Shown piece by piece: positions 7,216 to 8,449 of a stretch of 8,449 bases of DNA; within the stretch, counting starts at the first letter, position 1, and each line of letters starts with the position of its first letter. The notes under the pieces are model-generated. The model did no database searches. It worked only from the letters and a program-made list of their open reading frames with translations, and had not been told where the DNA came from. The position numbers and the translations under genes were made by a program. The DNA is from Flavobacteriales bacterium (GTDB lineage Bacteria > Bacteroidota > Bacteroidia > Flavobacteriales_D > Parvicellaceae). Location: the NCBI GenBank assembly GCA_026993705.1, contig JALWSJ010000174.1, forward strand, positions 14,625 through 23,073. The letters are read 5' to 3'.

Positions 7216-8449
7216 ATTAAGTTGTCCACTATACTCGTCTTTAGGCACTTCGATTATTTTCCATCTAATTCTGGTCGGCATTAATAGATTTGAGATTACT
7301 TTCGATAATTTGTAATAGATAAAGTTGGTAAGCTCTTTTACCGTATTTTTATTGAGATAATTATAACCGGCATCGAGCAATAAACTAATATGTAGAGATT
7401 GCATTTTCCTGTAAACCATATACATGGCAACTGTAAGAACAGCAAGCATTGACTGCAAACCATAAAATGTTTTTATTTGAATATCCTCTAATCTGTATTC
7501 TTGTTTTATATGCCTGTGATATTCTTCTATTTTCCAACGCAAACCATAGCCTTTAAAAGCCCATTTTGCTACCTCTATAGCTGTAGTCAACTCACTTTTA
7601 ACAAGTAAATAACAAAGTCCTCCGTGTCTTTTATTTCTTGAAACAACTAACCATAATGGATGGGTGATTCCTTTTATAGTATAACTTATTGGTATCGCTC
7701 CTAATTCGTAATGCTCTAAAACAGGTTTGTTTTTCTTTATTTTGGTAACTTTTTGTGTTATCAGAAAATCTATTTTTTTAGCCAACTTAATTACTTGAAA
7801 CTCTTCTTTTTTGTAAAAAAGTTTTGTGTTCTTTTTTAAACGAATTATAGCTTGCGAACATTCACTAACAAAGAAATCTTTTAAAATACCATTGTCTGCT
7901 CCTCTATCAAAAACCCAACACCCCTTATCTGCTATATGATTCTTGACTTCCCTTACCGCTTTTTTTATTTCATTATTACTGCTTAATGCTCCCATTTCAT
8001 AACTGTAAGCTTTACTGTAAAGTGGAGTTATTTCTTTATTTGTGTCAATTGCATTGATGTTTAAAACATTATAGCCTAATCCTATTTCTTTTGTATCTCC
8101 ATTCTTTACAAACTCTAATCCTTCCATAAACTTAGCATGCTTTTTACTAATGTCCGTACCATCCATAAGAATAAAATTATCTTTTGAAATGCTACCGGAA
8201 ATAGTTTTAAGATGTTGTCGTAGTACATTTTCTGCATAATCATCTTTTAAATACTGTGCAGATAATCGTTTTGTAACATCTTTTAGTTTTAATGGCTCTC
8301 TAAGAGATGCTGCAATTTGATTCACGAATACAGATTTGGACTTTAAAATACCTAAAACCATATCCTTCAAACAACGTGTTTCAGGTTTAGTCATTTCTGA
8401 AGCTGAACAAAAATAATCGCTCAATTGGGTTTGTATCTTTTTTATTAGT
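7185..8449 (-). mobile_element. IS4-family insertion sequence, one end beyond the window
   Basis: The segment holds an IS4-type transposase reading leftward, and the neighbouring propeller gene is cut where it begins. The left end must lie close to the transposase stop (7201-7203). I place it near 7185, at the start of a C-rich then T-rich stretch (CCATCCCCCG then eight T), but this is an estimate within about 20 bases. The other end is not in the window, so terminal inverted repeats and the target duplication cannot be checked. Confidence 0.7.
7201..8449 (-). CDS. IS4-family DDE transposase, 5' end probably beyond window
   Basis: This enzyme cuts and joins the ends of its insertion sequence through a DDE active site in an RNase H-like fold. 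Numbering from the TTG at 8424, the first aspartate is in LMDGTD (D88, or D91), the second in VFDRGADNG (D173), and the glutamate is E300. Around E300 stands the IS4 signature Y-x2-R-x3-E-x6-K, met exactly by Y293, R296, E300 and K307. The N-terminal part (about 15-80) is the usual helical DNA-binding region. The start is uncertain: TTG at 8424 gives 407 residues and ATG at 8394 gives 397, but the frame stays open to the window edge (LIKKIQTQ before the TTG) and reads like normal coding sequence. I therefore treat it as partial at its 5' end. The catalytic residues are all present and no frameshift is seen, so it may be active. Confidence 0.92.
   Translation of the reverse strand, partial: LIKKIQTQLSDYFCSASEMTKPETRCLKDMVLGILKSKSVFVNQIAASLREPLKLKDVTKRLSAQYLKDDYAENVLRQHLKTISGSISKDNFILMDGTDISKKHAKFMEGLEFVKNGDTKEIGLGYNVLNINAIDTNKEITPLYSKAYSYEMGALSSNNEIKKAVREVKNHIADKGCWVFDRGADNGILKDFFVSECSQAIIRLKKNTKLFYKKEEFQVIKLAKKIDFLITQKVTKIKKNKPVLEHYELGAIPISYTIKGITHPLWLVVSRNKRHGGLCYLLVKSELTTAIEVAKWAFKGYGLRWKIEEYHRHIKQEYRLEDIQIKTFYGLQSMLAVLTVAMYMVYRKMQSLHISLLLDAGYNYLNKNTVKELTNFIYYKLSKVISNLLMPTRIRWKIIEVPKDEYSGQLNLLFN

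Noticed and set aside
7185..8449. A search for terminal inverted repeats between the C/T-rich stretch near 7185 and the window end
   Set aside because: The last bases of the window do not match the reverse complement of that stretch, so the second IS end is taken to lie outside.

Overview
The window looks like chromosomal DNA from a member of the Bacteroidota, probably a flavobacterium-like organism. The evidence is AT-rich DNA, AT-rich leaders without clear Shine-Dalgarno sequences, TAnnTTTG-type promoter boxes, and large secreted proteins of the kind exported by the type IX secretion system (T9SS). I cannot name a species.

Layout from left to right. (1) Positions 1-3580, minus strand: the first 1193 codons of a very large surface adhesin. 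It has a signal peptide, a long N-terminal domain, a PKD-like domain and then nine Ig-like repeats of about 76 residues. Its C-terminus lies beyond the left edge. (2) Positions 3581-3816: a 236-base gap that holds a strongly structured element, best read as a plus-strand noncoding RNA of a type common in Bacteroidota intergenic regions (possibly Rfam Flavo-1). Two outward-facing TAnnTTTG boxes share a central TA just before it. (3) Positions 3817-6108, minus strand: a complete 763-residue secreted protein with duplicated PKD-GEVED modules and a type A T9SS sorting domain. (4) Positions 6109-6225: a divergent promoter region with a run of seven C. (5) Positions 6226-7215, plus strand: an exported beta-propeller-like protein whose 3' end is lost. 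(6) From about 7185 to the right edge: an IS4-family insertion sequence with its transposase on the minus strand. Its end truncates the beta-propeller gene.

Taken together this is an accessory locus for exported or cell-surface proteins (adhesion or matrix-type modules), interrupted by an insertion sequence. I see no metabolic genes, tRNA, rRNA or CRISPR array. The most interesting part is the 3600-3792 segment: an 18-bp stem closed by Watson-Crick and G-U pairs only when read on the plus strand, a second 11-bp stem, and a promoter-like box at its 5' edge, lying between two surface-protein genes on the opposite strand.
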